A stretch of 9,563 nt of DNA from assembly GCA_938033975.1 (NCBI GenBank), contig CALHKJ010000340.1, positions 1 to 9,563 on the forward strand, in the 5' to 3' direction. The stretch is from an uncultured Saprospiraceae bacterium (GTDB taxonomy: Bacteria; Bacteroidota; Bacteroidia; Chitinophagales; Saprospiraceae). Shown one piece after another: positions 1 through 8,349 of this stretch. Below the pieces are notes generated by a model. That model saw nothing but the letters and a program-made list of their open reading frames with translations, had not been told where the DNA came from and did not search any database. Each line of letters opens with the position of its first letter. Position 1 is the first letter of the stretch. Made by a program: the position numbers and the translations under genes.

Positions 1-342
1 CATGTTCCATTAACAGAGGAAACAAAGCACATGATTAACAGCGATTTTTTCAAGAATTGCAAAGATGGTGTCATTATTATCAACACTTGTAGAGGTAAAG
101 TTGCCAAAACTGCAGATTTGATAGCAGCATTGGAAACAAAGAAACTTGGAGGACTATGTATGGATGTATTCGAAAATGAAAAAACTCATACCTATTCTCA
201 AGACGAACAAGAGCTATATAACAGGCTCTTCCAGATGGAAAAAACAGTATTTACACCCCACATTGCAGGGTGGACACATGAGTCTCTTCAAAAGATCGCA
301 AATGTCATGGCAGATAAGGTGCAAAAAGCCTTTAAATATTAG
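1..342 (+). CDS. D-2-hydroxyacid dehydrogenase, probable D-3-phosphoglycerate dehydrogenase (C-terminal part)
   Basis: The gene is cut by the window edge: frame 1 is open from base 1 and ends at TAG 340-342, leaving 113 residues. The family oxidises or reduces 2-hydroxy/2-keto acids with NAD(H) in the cytoplasm. The visible part is the end of the nucleotide-binding domain plus the C-terminal helix. It begins HVPLTEETKHMI, the conserved strand and helix after the cofactor site. The three catalytic positions are present: Arg in INTCRG (bases 91-93), Glu in DVFENE (178-180) and His in TPHIAGWT (259-261). The PHIAGWT ending, the unusual EKTHTY stretch in place of the common EP, and the absence of a following ACT domain resemble the short (about 310-residue) SerA-like enzymes of Bacteroidota, so serine synthesis is the likeliest role. 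Another 2-hydroxyacid dehydrogenase, such as a lactate or glyoxylate enzyme, cannot be excluded without the N-terminal half. Confidence 0.88.
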   Translation, partial: HVPLTEETKHMINSDFFKNCKDGVIIINTCRGKVAKTADLIAALETKKLGGLCMDVFENEKTHTYSQDEQELYNRLFQMEKTVFTPHIAGWTHESLQKIANVMADKVQKAFKY

Positions 343-386
343 GATTTTAGCTATGTCTGTATACCGACTATGCGTATCCAAAAAAT

Positions 387-417
387 TTTGACAGGGCCTC
401 TTATTTTAGTAACATTG
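387..417 (+). promoter_or_regulatory. Candidate Bacteroidota-type promoter for the receptor operon
   Basis: TTTG at 387-390 is followed by exactly 19 bases and then TAACATTG at 410-417. This matches the Bacteroidota sigma consensus TTTG-N19-TAnnTTTG with one mismatch (A for T at 414). The implied transcription start is near 424, giving a leader of about 34 bases before the ATG at 458. It lies in the only gap upstream of the three-gene set. The rest of the gap (343-386) has no convincing terminator for the dehydrogenase gene and no further gene. This is a pattern match only; such motifs occur by chance in AT-rich DNA. Confidence 0.5.
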
Positions 418-457
418 CAGACTTATTTGTATTAGAAATCAACTTAAACAAATCAAT

Positions 458-3400
458 ATGATACACAGATTTACTTTTCTGGTACTCTGTTTGTGTTTTA
501 GCGCTATTAGTTTTGGTCAAACAACAATTGAAGGTAAGGTTACAGACCAAGTAACCGGAGAGCCTATTTTGTTCGGATCAATAGCGATTTACAAAAGCGA
601 CGTGCTTATTACTGGTACCGAGTCAGACTTAGATGGTAACTACATCTTCTCAGGTCTTGATCCAGGAACCTACGATATCGAAGTGAGCTACGTTGGATAC
701 CAAACACAAAGAGTGACCGATGTAATAGCTAAAGCTGGTCAAATTAATAAGGTAGATATTACCATTTCAGAAGGGGTAACGCTAGAGACTGCAGTAATTG
801 TAGCTTATGCTGAACCACTTGTTAATTTTGATAATACTACATCTGGTGGGACAGTATCTGCCGAACAAATTAAAAGTCTTCCTACTAAAAACATAACAGC
901 GATCGCTGCAACAACTGCCGGTATCTCGACAGTGGATGGGGGCGATATTTCTGTAAGGGGATCAAGATCAGATGGAACTTATTACTATGTAGATGGTGTA
1001 AGAGTTGGTGGAAATATCAATGCACTAGTTCCTCAATCTGAAATCGAACAACTTTCAGTTATTGTAGGTGGTATCGATGCCAAGTATGGTGATGTTACCG
1101 GAGGTATTATCTCGATTACTACAAAAGGACCATCGGAAAGATTCACAGGTGGAGTTGAAGTGGAAACTTCAGAATTCTTAGATGCCTTTGGATATAATTT
1201 GGCTACAGCCAATGTTAGTGGTCCCATTTTAAAAAATAAAGCCGGAGAATCAATTTTAGGATTCAGACTTTTTGGGCAATTTACCCAAATTGCTGATGAT
1301 GATCCTTCAGCGATTGGAGTTTTTAGAGCTAGCGAAGATTTAATCTCTGAACTTGAAAACAACCCAGTATCTACTTTTAATGGCGCTAACTTTCCAACAG
1401 CGGAAAATTTAGTATCGGATGACATAGGTCCAGTACTAAAAGCTAGACCAAATGAAACAGATACGGACTACACTATTTCTGGTAAAATAGATGCTAGATT
1501 TAGTGATGCAATTGATATGTCTTTTTCAGGTGCATATTATGATAGTAAGAATCAATTTACTCCAGCTACAACTACCTCTTTGAGTGGTTCATCAAATAGT
1601 AGATGGGCGATGTTCAATTGGACAAACAATCCATTCTATAATTCAAGTGGATACAGAGCAAATGTAAGATTCAGACACAAAATAGGAAAACAAGGATTCT
1701 CAGATGGAGAAGAAGAGGAATCAAATTCATTGTTTAGAAATTTTTCATATACCCTGCAAGGTGGATATGAAAAGAATTTCCAAAGCACTGAAGATAACAG
1801 ACATGGAGATAACTTTTTTAGATACGGATATTATGGTAACCAACAAATTGATTGGGTGCCAATTGCAGATGTAGTTACTGATTCAGTACAATGGGATGGT
1901 CCTGTATATACTTTAGAAACTCAACAAGGCCCAGTGAATTTTGCGCAGCAAGGATACCTAGAATTAGCAGGAGAAAAAAATGCTGACCTAAGTATAAATC
2001 CTGCTCAAGCAAGAATCAATTCAGAAATGGATGTACTATTGAATGGGTTTCAAATTGGTAACCTTAATAATGTGTGGGATCTATATTATAATGTAGGAAG
2101 ACCATACAATAGGTTTTACAAATTTGAAGAAGATAGATATACTGCAAATGTAGCAGCTGGATTTGATCTTCTTCCTGGTGGTTCAGAATCAGGTAAACAC
2201 AATATTCAGTTTGGATTTACCTACGAACAAAGATTTGAAAGAGAATGGACAATTGTTCCTGAAAACTTATGGGAATTAGCAAGGTCAAATGCAAACCAAC
2301 ACATAATCGGTGTTGATAACACAGTTGTTATTGATTCATTCTTCGATGAAAACCTTGGAGTGATGATGCCACAATTCCAAACAAGTATTCAACCAGAAGA
2401 TTTTCAAGATAACTTGTTCTTTGAAAAGATCAGAGAAGCAACAGGGCAATCACTTAATGAGTATGTAAACGTCGATGGATTAAATCCTGACCAATTGAGC
2501 CTTGATATGTTTTCAGCAAGTGAGTTGAATAACTTTAGTATCATCAGTTATTATGGATATGATTATTTAGGAAATAAACTTCCAAATACTGTCAAGTTCG
2601 ATGACTTCTTTTCTGAAAGAGATGAATTTGGTAGAAGAAAATTCGATGTAGCTCCTTTACAGCCGATTTATGTTGCAGGTTATCTATCAGATAAATTTAA
2701 GTATAAGGATATCATTGTTAGAGCGGGTGTTAGAGTTGATTATTATGATGCCAACACCAATGTTCTAAAAGATCCTTATTCATTATACGATATTGAAACA
2801 GCAGATAATTTTTTCGCAGCAACAGGACAAACAAAGCCAGATGCTGTAGGAGACGATTATAAAGTATATGTAAGTGATGAAGATTCTGAAACTGTCGTAG
2901 GTTACAGACAAGGTGACCAATGGTTCTTACCAAATGGAACCTCTGTTAGTGGTGGAAATGTTTTATTCGGAAGTGGACTTGTATTTCCTTACTACAAAGA
3001 AAGAAATGAGGAAAACAGAAGAATTACTGAAGATGGGTTTAATCCTGATACTTCTTTCGAAGATTATACTCCTCAGATTAATGTAATGCCAAGAGTTGCA
3101 TTTTCATTTCCAATTTCTGAAGATGCAGGATTCTTTGCTCACTATGATGTTTTAGTACAAAGACCTCCATCAAGTACTGGTGGAACAGCACTGGATTATT
3201 TTTACATGGAAAATCCTTTAAGATTTGGAACAGTAAATAGTCCTGCACAAAACCCTAACCTTAAACCAGAAAAGACGATTGATTATGAGGTAGGATTTCA
3301 ATCTAAAATAAGTGCTTCTTCTGCAATCAAAATCTCAGCATATTTCAAAGAAATGAGAGATATGATTCAGCAGAGATTTTATACAAATGTTCCAGCACCA

Positions 3401-4150
3401 TTAATCGCATATCAAACATATGGTAATGTTGATTTTGGTACTGTAAAAGGACTTTCTTTTTCATATGACCTAAGAAGAACTGGAAATATTCAAATGTCAG
3501 TTGCATATACTTTACAATTTGCTACTGGATCAGGATCAGATGCCAATTCTGCAGGTGGGATAAATCAAAGAGGAGTTATCAGAGAATTATTCCCTCTTTC
3601 ATTTGATGAAAGACACAGGATTAATGCCTCAGTTGATTATAGATTTGCTAGTGGAAAATCCTATAATGGACCAACTATTGCAGGTTATCAAATATTTGCA
3701 AATACAGGTTTGAATTTATTATTGACCGGTGTGTCAGGAAGACCTTATTCACAGTATCAAGTTGTTGATCAACCATTAGGACAAGATATATTAAGTACAA
3801 TCAATGAAGCTAGACTACCGTGGTTGTTAAACGCAGATACAAGATTGGATAAACAATTTAGCTTGAATCTTGGTGGAGAAGAAAGCAACAGAGGACTAAA
3901 CTTCAATGTTTACTTCAGAGTAGAAAATTTATTCAATACTAGAAATGTAGTTAACGTATTCAGTGTATCTGGTGACCCTGACGATGACGGATATTTAATT
4001 TCAGCAAATGGTCAAGATCAATTAGCTGAAATTGAATCACAACAAAGAAATATTGAAAGTTTTATCTCTACATACAATTGGAGGATTGCTCAACCAGGAA
4101 ACTATGCAAGACCAAGAAGAATGTATTTAGGACTTGTATTTGATTTTTAA
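458..4150 (+). CDS. TonB-dependent outer-membrane receptor with N-terminal carboxypeptidase-regulatory-like domain
   Basis: This 1230-residue outer-membrane transporter would be energised by TonB-ExbB-ExbD. Residues 1-20 are a Sec signal peptide, with likely cleavage at SFG/Q. Residues 22-102 are a CarboxypepD_reg-like beta-sandwich (TIEGKVTD, DLDGNYIFSGLDPGTYDIE). A candidate TonB box lies around 111-120 (TAVIVAYAEP). The plug covers about 125-224, with ISVRGSRSDGTYYYVDGVRV at 164-183 and YGDVTGGIISITTKG at 210-224. The rest is a 22-strand-type barrel, marked by NPNLKPE at 932-938, RVENLFNTRNVV at 1154-1165 and a terminal aromatic (LVFDF). The start at 458 is chosen because it gives a clean signal peptide; upstream is A-rich without Shine-Dalgarno. 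The plug resembles SusC-like proteins, but no SusD gene follows; instead a giant T9SS-type protein starts 20 bases downstream. The substrate is unknown. The first 700 bases are richer in GC and CpG than the barrel part. Confidence 0.93.
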   Translation: MIHRFTFLVLCLCFSAISFGQTTIEGKVTDQVTGEPILFGSIAIYKSDVLITGTESDLDGNYIFSGLDPGTYDIEVSYVGYQTQRVTDVIAKAGQINKVDITISEGVTLETAVIVAYAEPLVNFDNTTSGGTVSAEQIKSLPTKNITAIAATTAGISTVDGGDISVRGSRSDGTYYYVDGVRVGGNINALVPQSEIEQLSVIVGGIDAKYGDVTGGIISITTKGPSERFTGGVEVETSEFLDAFGYNLATANVSGPILKNKAGESILGFRLFGQFTQIADDDPSAIGVFRASEDLISELENNPVSTFNGANFPTAENLVSDDIGPVLKARPNETDTDYTISGKIDARFSDAIDMSFSGAYYDSKNQFTPATTTSLSGSSNSRWAMFNWTNNPFYNSSGYRANVRFRHKIGKQGFSDGEEEESNSLFRNFSYTLQGGYEKNFQSTEDNRHGDNFFRYGYYGNQQIDWVPIADVVTDSVQWDGPVYTLETQQGPVNFAQQGYLELAGEKNADLSINPAQARINSEMDVLLNGFQIGNLNNVWDLYYNVGRPYNRFYKFEEDRYTANVAAGFDLLPGGSESGKHNIQFGFTYEQRFEREWTIVPENLWELARSNANQHIIGVDNTVVIDSFFDENLGVMMPQFQTSIQPEDFQDNLFFEKIREATGQSLNEYVNVDGLNPDQLSLDMFSASELNNFSIISYYGYDYLGNKLPNTVKFDDFFSERDEFGRRKFDVAPLQPIYVAGYLSDKFKYKDIIVRAGVRVDYYDANTNVLKDPYSLYDIETADNFFAATGQTKPDAVGDDYKVYVSDEDSETVVGYRQGDQWFLPNGTSVSGGNVLFGSGLVFPYYKERNEENRRITEDGFNPDTSFEDYTPQINVMPRVAFSFPISEDAGFFAHYDVLVQRPPSSTGGTALDYFYMENPLRFGTVNSPAQNPNLKPEKTIDYEVGFQSKISASSAIKISAYFKEMRDMIQQRFYTNVPAPLIAYQTYGNVDFGTVKGLSFSYDLRRTGNIQMSVAYTLQFATGSGSDANSAGGINQRGVIRELFPLSFDERHRINASVDYRFASGKSYNGPTIAGYQIFANTGLNLLLTGVSGRPYSQYQVVDQPLGQDILSTINEARLPWLLNADTRLDKQFSLNLGGEESNRGLNFNVYFRVENLFNTRNVVNVFSVSGDPDDDGYLISANGQDQLAEIESQQRNIESFISTYNWRIAQPGNYARPRRMYLGLVFDF

Positions 4151-4170
4151 TTATTTGAAAATAATAGATA

Positions 4171-7100
4171 ATGAAATCTATAAAATATATAATGGTGGTT
4201 TTGATCTGTGCATCTGCGAGTTTAGCATTTGCTCACATAAACCCAAAGCTCGCTAGTAAGAGAGCAAAGGCTACTGTGCAAACACAGGAAGTAACCTTTC
4301 GTGAGGATTGCCAGACAGCAACAAGCCAAATTGATATGGATATCAACAACGTAAGAGCAAGACTACTTACGGGTGGAGATGTTTGGTGGGATCTTCAAAG
4401 TGGAAGATATGTTGTACCTAAAGTTCCAATTGGTTCTGATCTCAATGAAGTGTCTTCTTTATTTGCAGGGGGAGTTTGGATTGGAGGAGAAGATCCAGCA
4501 GGTAACTTAAAAATTGCAGCATCCGATTATAGAGGTGATGCTGGTGGTGACTACTTCTCAGGACCATTAGATCCTGAAACAGGTCTTACTGATTTACCAA
4601 TCTGTAACGATTGGGATAGATTCTTTGTAGTTCAAGGAACTGAATTATCAAAAGCTATTCAATTATTTGATGAATCTCCAGATGGATTTGAATGTGATTC
4701 GATTCCAGACAATGTAAGATTCTGGCCTGGAAAAGATAACCCTTACTTTCAAGAAAGATATCCTTTTGCATTGCCACAAGGTCAGAATCTTGGGTCATAC
4801 TGGGATGAAGATTTAAGTGGAGATTATGATCCTTGTAAAGGAGATTTCCCAATCATCGATATTAGAGGTTGTGAGCCAAGTACAAGAAAAGAAGCTGTTG
4901 AGTTGATTCCTGATCAAATGACTTTTTGGATTTACAATGATTCAGGAGGGGAGCACAGGGTGACTAGAGGTGAGAAAATTCAAATGGAAGTTCAGGTGCA
5001 AGCTTTTGCTTATGCAACAAATGACGAGGTCAACGATATGACTTTCCAAAGATACAAGCTACTAAATAGAGCAGAATCCGATATAAGAAATTGCTATTTC
5101 GCAATGTGGGTAGATCCAGATTTAGGTTGCTTCACAGATGATTATGTTGGTTGTGATGTAGAGCGATCTTTGGCTTATACTTACAATGAAGATTTATTAG
5201 ATGGAACTGAAGGCTGTCAATGTGGAGAAGTAAACACATATTGTGATAGAGTTCCAATTATTGGTACAGATTATTTTAGAGGACCGATTGGACCTTTTAG
5301 ATTAGTAGATTGCTCAATAGGAGAAACACATATTATCGCCAAAGCTGATGATATTGAAGGAACAGGTTTAATGGTTGGAGATACAGTTTGTGTTCAGCCA
5401 ATTGATCTTGGTTCTCAAGAAGAAGCAGATCTTGGAATAGAATTAGGAATGTCTTCTTTCATTTATTACAATAATGAAAATGTTGGAAATCCTAACCCTA
5501 ACACTGTAGATCCGGAAATTGACTTTCAGTTTTATAATTATTTACAAGGATTTTGGTTGGATGACACTCCTCTTACTGTAGGTGGCACAGGATACAACCC
5601 TGGTAGCGCTGAGCTTACTAAATATGTATTCCCAGATGATCCAAATGATGGTGACGGATGGAGTATGTGTACAACAGATTTAGGAAATGGTGATAGAAGA
5701 ACTTTACAAGCATCAGGTCCTCTTTTATTGAAACCTAGTGTAGAAAATGAATTGATCATTGGAGCGGTTTGGGTACCAGATTTAACTTACCCATGTCCTG
5801 ATATTTCAAGACTTCAAAGAGCAGATGATTTAGCTCAAGCATTGTTTGATAATTGTTTTGATATTATTGATGGTCCTACAGCACCAGATGTTTGTCCAAT
5901 TGCATTAGATAGAGAAATTATTCTTGTATTATCAAATGATACAGTGGCAAGTAACAATGCTTTTGAAGCTTATTTTGAAAGAGACATCTTGGCAGCTGAG
6001 GCTATTCCTGATTCACTTGCTGAATACAAATTTGAAGGTTATAAAATCTATCAATTGGTAAATTCTTCAGTAACTCCTCAAGAGCTGAATGATATCGAAA
6101 AAGCAAGATTAATAAGACAAGCTGATATCACAAATGGTGTCGGTGAAATTTATAATTGGACTTCTTCAATTAATCCTAATGAAGGAGCTGGTGATCTGAT
6201 CTATACTCCAGTTAGAGAAGTAGATGGAGCAGATGCAGGCGTAAGTCATACATTTAGAATCACCGAAGATGCTTTTGCGGACGGAGATACAAGATTAATA
6301 AATCATAAGGAATACTACTTTTTAGTTCTTGCTTATGCTTATAATAATTATGAAACCTTTAATCCAGTAGGTCAAGTAGGGCAAGCTTCACCTTATCTTG
6401 AGGGAAGAAAGAATATTTCAACTTATACAGTAGTACCAAGACCTATAGTTTATACAAATCAAAATGCCGAATATGGAGATGGTGCTGTAATCACAAGAAT
6501 TTCAGGTGTAGGTGTAGGTGGAAACTTCTTAGATATGGATTCTACCATGTACGACAAAATATTGGAAGGTGGCTTTAACGGTGAGATTGTATATCAAGAA
6601 GGCGCAGGGCCAATTGATGTGAAGATCTATGATCCAATAAATGTACAAGACGGAAACTTTAGCTTGGAAATAATCGGTGATGAAGCAAATGATGATAGTT
6701 GCAAATTGTCTCCAGACGCGAAGTGGGTACTAACCAATAATGATACTGGTGAAAAAATAAGCTCTGAGCAATCTATTGAAACTTTAAACGAACAATTGAT
6801 TCCAGAATTTGGAATTTCATTGGCAATTAAACAATCAGTAGAGCCAGGAAAAAATCAAAATAATAACGGTGCCATCGATGTAGTAAGTGAATATCAAAAC
6901 GATCTTGGTCAAAGATGGTATAGTGCACTTATAGATGATGGACAAGGATTGGACTTACCTCCTAACCTCATACCGATATTAAACTTTATGAGAACTGGTT
7001 CAGGTGAAGCTTTTAACGAACAAGATCTAGATTCTGATTTTTCAACATTAGGTGAAAGAACTTGGTATCCATTTTTCTTGACTGATGGACGAAGTGAAGA

Positions 7101-8301
7101 TGAAAATAATAATGCATTACCTTTCTATCTGACACCAGCATGGGAAGGAAGACAGGAAACACTAAATCTATTAAATAAAAGAGGATTAGAACCTCTCAAC
7201 AATGTTGATGTGGTGTTTACTTCAGACAAATCAAAATGGTCTAGATGTATTGTTGTAGAAACAGGCAGTCCAAACTATGAATTATTTGGTTATACAAATC
7301 AAGGAGGAGTTGACAATATGGACGTTAGAGATGCACCATCTGTAGATAAAGATGGGAACACAGAAGGAAGCACAGGATTCAGTTGGTTCCCAGGTTATGC
7401 AGTTGATGTTGAAACAGGAAAGAGACTAAATATCTTCTTTGGTGAAAATTCAATATATGGAAATGATTATACGGATTTTATAGATGGCGGTAATCCAATT
7501 GGAGCTGATATGATGTACAATCCTACAAGCCAGTTTTTCACTGATATTCCAACAACCAATAATGGAGATCCAATCTCTATAATTGCAGGTGGCCAACATA
7601 TTGTTTATGTTACTCAACAAGATTATGATGGTTGTGCTGATTTACATGAAAGAATTACTGGAAGTTCGATTAAAAAACTAGAAGCATATCTAGCCGTTAC
7701 TTGGGCTTCACAATCTCTATTGCCTGAAGGAACAAGTATGTTATCATATGCTGATGGTGCTGTACCAAACGACCTAATTGTTAAACTTAGAGTTGAAAAT
7801 GGTTATGGTAAAGAAACAGTATATAATTCAGATGATCCTGATGTTTGTAGCGTAGAAGGAGAAAACCCAGTTTATGAATTTGAGATAAGCGGTAAGCAAA
7901 CAACGGATGTTGAAGTGGAAAAAGCAAATGATGCACTTTCAATGGTGAATGTAGTTCCTAATCCTTACTATGGATTTTCTACATATGAATCAAGTCAAAC
8001 AAACAAGACTGTAAAAATCACCAATCTTCCTGATGAAGCTACTGTAACTATCTTCTCACTTGATGGTAAATTCATAAGACAGTTTAGAAGATCAGAAGTG
8101 ATAAACAATAAAACTGGTTCAAACCCAGGGACGGTAAGAACACAAACTGTTCCTGACGTAATTTGGGATTTAAACAACAGTACAGGAATTCCTGTAGCAA
8201 GTGGAGTTTACTTGATACATATTTCCGCTCCATCTTTAAATGCAGAGAAGACCATAAAGTGGTTTGGAGTTAATAGAAAATTTGACGCTTCAGGATTATA
8301 A
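4171..8301 (+). CDS. Giant secreted protein with T9SS-type C-terminal sorting domain, function unknown
   Basis: This is a 1376-residue protein probably secreted by Sec and then T9SS to the cell surface. Residues 1-21 form a signal peptide (cleavage AFA/H). Residues 54-150 form a conserved-looking module (INNVRARLLTGGDVWWDL, LFAGGVWIGGEDPAGNLK, GPLDPETGLTDLPICNDWDR). Residues 212-225 are an acidic loop (DEDLSGDYDPCKGD) that may bind calcium. Residues 245-330 form a second conserved block (QVQAFAYATNDEVNDMTFQR, AMWVDPDLGCFTDDYVGCD). About 615-735 looks fibronectin-III-like (FEGYKIYQL, KEYYFLVLAYAYN). Residues about 1258-1376 match the T9SS sorting domain: NVVPNPYY, VKITNLPDEATVTIFSLDGK, SGVYLIHISA, KTIKWFGV. 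About 21 cysteines remain in the mature chain, consistent with disulfides. I see no catalytic motif. It resembles an uncharacterised family of long T9SS proteins in Bacteroidota, known to me from its motifs only. Start 4171 lies 20 bases after the receptor stop, so co-transcription is likely. Confidence 0.85.
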   Translation: MKSIKYIMVVLICASASLAFAHINPKLASKRAKATVQTQEVTFREDCQTATSQIDMDINNVRARLLTGGDVWWDLQSGRYVVPKVPIGSDLNEVSSLFAGGVWIGGEDPAGNLKIAASDYRGDAGGDYFSGPLDPETGLTDLPICNDWDRFFVVQGTELSKAIQLFDESPDGFECDSIPDNVRFWPGKDNPYFQERYPFALPQGQNLGSYWDEDLSGDYDPCKGDFPIIDIRGCEPSTRKEAVELIPDQMTFWIYNDSGGEHRVTRGEKIQMEVQVQAFAYATNDEVNDMTFQRYKLLNRAESDIRNCYFAMWVDPDLGCFTDDYVGCDVERSLAYTYNEDLLDGTEGCQCGEVNTYCDRVPIIGTDYFRGPIGPFRLVDCSIGETHIIAKADDIEGTGLMVGDTVCVQPIDLGSQEEADLGIELGMSSFIYYNNENVGNPNPNTVDPEIDFQFYNYLQGFWLDDTPLTVGGTGYNPGSAELTKYVFPDDPNDGDGWSMCTTDLGNGDRRTLQASGPLLLKPSVENELIIGAVWVPDLTYPCPDISRLQRADDLAQALFDNCFDIIDGPTAPDVCPIALDREIILVLSNDTVASNNAFEAYFERDILAAEAIPDSLAEYKFEGYKIYQLVNSSVTPQELNDIEKARLIRQADITNGVGEIYNWTSSINPNEGAGDLIYTPVREVDGADAGVSHTFRITEDAFADGDTRLINHKEYYFLVLAYAYNNYETFNPVGQVGQASPYLEGRKNISTYTVVPRPIVYTNQNAEYGDGAVITRISGVGVGGNFLDMDSTMYDKILEGGFNGEIVYQEGAGPIDVKIYDPINVQDGNFSLEIIGDEANDDSCKLSPDAKWVLTNNDTGEKISSEQSIETLNEQLIPEFGISLAIKQSVEPGKNQNNNGAIDVVSEYQNDLGQRWYSALIDDGQGLDLPPNLIPILNFMRTGSGEAFNEQDLDSDFSTLGERTWYPFFLTDGRSEDENNNALPFYLTPAWEGRQETLNLLNKRGLEPLNNVDVVFTSDKSKWSRCIVVETGSPNYELFGYTNQGGVDNMDVRDAPSVDKDGNTEGSTGFSWFPGYAVDVETGKRLNIFFGENSIYGNDYTDFIDGGNPIGADMMYNPTSQFFTDIPTTNNGDPISIIAGGQHIVYVTQQDYDGCADLHERITGSSIKKLEAYLAVTWASQSLLPEGTSMLSYADGAVPNDLIVKLRVENGYGKETVYNSDDPDVCSVEGENPVYEFEISGKQTTDVEVEKANDALSMVNVVPNPYYGFSTYESSQTNKTVKITNLPDEATVTIFSLDGKFIRQFRRSEVINNKTGSNPGTVRTQTVPDVIWDLNNSTGIPVASGVYLIHISAPSLNAEKTIKWFGVNRKFDASGL

Positions 8302-8313
8302 AAAATAAAATAG

Positions 8314-8337
8314 ATTGGGGAGCTACGGCTCCCCAAT
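8314..8337 (+). other. Perfect intercistronic hairpin with UACG tetraloop
   Basis: ATTGGGGAGC (8314-8323), loop TACG (8324-8327) and GCTCCCCAAT (8328-8337) form an uninterrupted 10-bp stem. The loop is closed by C-G on the + strand transcript, giving C(UACG)G, a member of the exceptionally stable UNCG tetraloop class. It starts 12 bases after the stop of the giant-protein gene and ends 12 bases before the ATG at 8350. No U-run follows (AAAACC does), so it is not a standard intrinsic terminator on the + strand. Read on the - strand it would be followed by a T-rich tail, but no - strand gene is present. Likely roles are mRNA 3'-end protection, partial termination, or tuning of expression between the two genes; which one is unknown. 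Confidence 0.85.
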
Positions 8338-8349
8338 AAAACCAACAAT

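Noticed and set aside
355..368. Imperfect palindrome GTCTGTATACCGAC in the first intergenic gap
   Set aside because: It has one mismatched pair and no extension or second copy; it is too short to call an operator or terminator.
146..391. 81-codon + strand frame overlapping the dehydrogenase end
   Set aside because: It is out of frame with the catalytic motifs of the dehydrogenase and its translation resembles nothing.
458..517. Lipoprotein signal for the receptor (Cys11, Cys13)
   Set aside because: The residues before each Cys do not make a lipobox, and the stretch continues to a normal signal-peptidase site before Gln21.
898..907. Palindrome AGCGATCGCT containing the cyanobacterial HIP1 octamer
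   Set aside because: It occurs once, inside coding sequence for a conserved plug region, and nothing else suggests a cyanobacterium.
1033..1425. 130-codon open frame on the - strand inside the receptor gene
   Set aside because: It lies wholly inside a well-supported + strand gene, has no signal peptide or recognisable motif, and its composition is that of an antisense reading of receptor codons.
6505..6521. Short GGTGTA tandem repeat
   Set aside because: It is under three units and simply encodes a Gly-Val-Gly-Val-Gly run within the giant protein.
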